Source of the DNA: Powellomyces hirtus
Lineage: Eukaryota > Chytridiomycota > Chytridiomycetes > Spizellomycetales > Powellomycetaceae
Reading direction: 5' to 3'
Length of the DNA: 64,000 nt
Assembly (NCBI GenBank): GCA_025526995.1
Contig: JAHLKG010000025.1
Span: forward strand, 186,001-250,000
Shown: positions 63,082-64,000 of the stretch, piece after piece
How the letters are laid out: every line of letters begins with the position of its first letter
Numbering within the stretch: position 1 is the stretch's first letter
Translations under genes and position numbers: made by a program
The notes under the pieces: model-generated
What the model was told of the DNA's origin: nothing
The model's input: the letters and a program-made list of their open reading frames with translations, nothing else
Databases searched by the model: none

Positions 63082-64000
63082 AAGTAAACGACTATCCAAA
63101 TCTGCTCGAGTTGGGCGGAGTCCTGCATGTGCCAGGATTACGACGAGATCTCGTATCGGTAGCGAAATGCAACGATCGAGGCATTGACGTGCTCTTCAAG
63201 TCGAATGGAGACGTCATTTTCACGCGAGACGGCAAAGAAATCGCCAAAGGCGTACGCTGCAACAACGCGTATTACCTGCAAGGTACGCTGCTGTCTGAAA
63301 GTCTGTGGACAGATTCAGAAGCATGCACTGTCGAAGTCTCTCCTACACTCGCTCATGCTTGTCTTGGACACGTTGGCAAACATGTCCTGGAGAAGATGGC
63401 ATCGGTTACGGACGGTTGGTCCGTAGTGGGGGATCTAAGCGACTTCAAAGATTGTGAAGCCTGCGTGTTAGGAAAAGCCGCTCGTCTTCCATTCTCCCCT
63501 GGTAACGTTGAAACCAGGGAGATCTGTGAGCTGATTCATTCAGACCTACAAGGACCATTTCGCATCCCTGGTTACGAAGGATCACGCTATTCGCTGGAGT
63601 TCATTGAACACGCATCCAGATACGTGACTGTTTTCCCTATTCCTTCAAAGGATTCAGCAGTCATACTCGACAAGTTTCTCGTTTACAAGGCTTGGATTGA
63701 GAAACAGACTGACCGACACATCAAGATTCTACGCACGGATCGAGGCACCGAATACTTTGGCAAGGTTCTAGCCTACCTATTGCAAAATGGTATCACTCAT
63801 CAAAAGTCCGCGGCCTATTCGAGTCAGCAAAATGGGATTGCCGAACAATGGCATTGCACGGTGCTGGACAGGGTCCGCGCCACCTTTGCGGATACGAAAT
63901 TACCCCGAAGATTCTGGCCTGCTTTACTAGTAGCAGCGGGATACATCTATTCCCTTACATACAACCGCATCAACAAGAAGACGCCGCATGAAATACTGTT
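63027..64000 (+). CDS. Copia-B Pol, second copy (partial)
   Basis: Starts at ATG 63027 in the -1 frame relative to gag and is open to the window end. It covers the protease C-terminal half, pre-integrase finger and most of the integrase core (HSDLQGP, RTDRGTEY, NGIAEQW). It differs from the first copy by rare substitutions such as I for V after NDRG and V for A after WHCT. The chromodomain, RT and RNase H would lie beyond 64000. Confidence 0.9.
   Translation, partial: MLADKTSLPSTVRGTVRVEVNDYPNLLELGGVLHVPGLRRDLVSVAKCNDRGIDVLFKSNGDVIFTRDGKEIAKGVRCNNAYYLQGTLLSESLWTDSEACTVEVSPTLAHACLGHVGKHVLEKMASVTDGWSVVGDLSDFKDCEACVLGKAARLPFSPGNVETREICELIHSDLQGPFRIPGYEGSRYSLEFIEHASRYVTVFPIPSKDSAVILDKFLVYKAWIEKQTDRHIKILRTDRGTEYFGKVLAYLLQNGITHQKSAAYSSQQNGIAEQWHCTVLDRVRATFADTKLPRRFWPALLVAAGYIYSLTYNRINKKTPHEIL

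Larger units (their letters stand above)
61106..64000 (+). mobile_element. Copia-B second copy (cut by window end)
   Basis: A plus-strand Copia-B starting with its 5' LTR at the same Copia-C target site as the first copy (GGATG at 61101-61105, the reverse of CATCC). It is nearly identical to the first copy in LTR, gag and visible pol and continues beyond the window. Confidence 0.95.

Overview
The window is a dense pile of nested LTR retrotransposons; I see no host gene, rRNA or tRNA gene. It is eukaryotic DNA. Four things argue for a fungus or another lower eukaryote, though the species cannot be fixed from the sequence: chromodomain-bearing elements, short (241-500 bp) LTRs, 5-bp target-site duplications (TSDs), and primer sites matching the anticodon arm of initiator tRNA-Met. 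I name four families. Copia-A has a 500-bp LTR and one gag-pol ORF. Copia-B has a 241-bp LTR and separate gag and pol ORFs. Copia-C has an LTR of about 256 bp and is decayed. Gypsy-1 is a Ty3/gypsy chromovirus with a LTR of about 275 bp.

Layout. Positions 1-772 hold the gag start of a minus-strand Copia-A, and 773-1488 hold one partial and one full Copia-A LTR. Positions 1489-26231 are a plus-strand Copia-A tract. It contains pol fragments, a truncated gag, and then four head-to-tail units repeating at exactly 4818 bp with one shared LTR between neighbours; only the second unit (10465-14496) looks fully coding. Positions 26232-47626 are a minus-strand Copia-A tract. Here one Copia-A is inserted in the pol gene of another (TSD GTATT), a 2524-bp gag-LTR unit is tandemly duplicated, and a complete Gypsy-1 (29791-37727, TSD TCCTC) sits inside a Copia-A LTR. 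The whole Copia-A complex ends at 47626 inside the gag gene of an older Copia-C, which runs to 59666. That Copia-C is interrupted by a solo Gypsy-1 LTR (50308-50582, TSD CAAGC) and by a full-length minus-strand Copia-B (52223-58399, TSD CATCC). After a 171-bp spacer, an inverted Copia-C tail (59838-61105) carries a second Copia-B at the same target site, running off the window at 64000.

The elements do not cooperate as a pathway. They record waves of insertion, LTR-LTR recombination and probable gene conversion. The most notable points are: (1) chromodomain-like modules between integrase and reverse transcriptase in both Copia-B and Copia-C, although chromodomains are classically a Ty3/gypsy feature; (2) an inverted, near-identical tract containing Copia-B that ends sharply inside Copia-C flanks that are visibly diverged further out; (3) primer-binding sites complementary to the initiator tRNA anticodon arm, with the Copia-B gag start codon lying opposite the CAU anticodon; (4) an antisense, exon-like ORF in the Copia-B 3' region; (5) Asp-to-Asn changes in both the protease and reverse transcriptase active sites of Gypsy-1. 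Tandem and inverted repeats this similar are prone to misassembly, so copy number and junctions should be checked on long reads.
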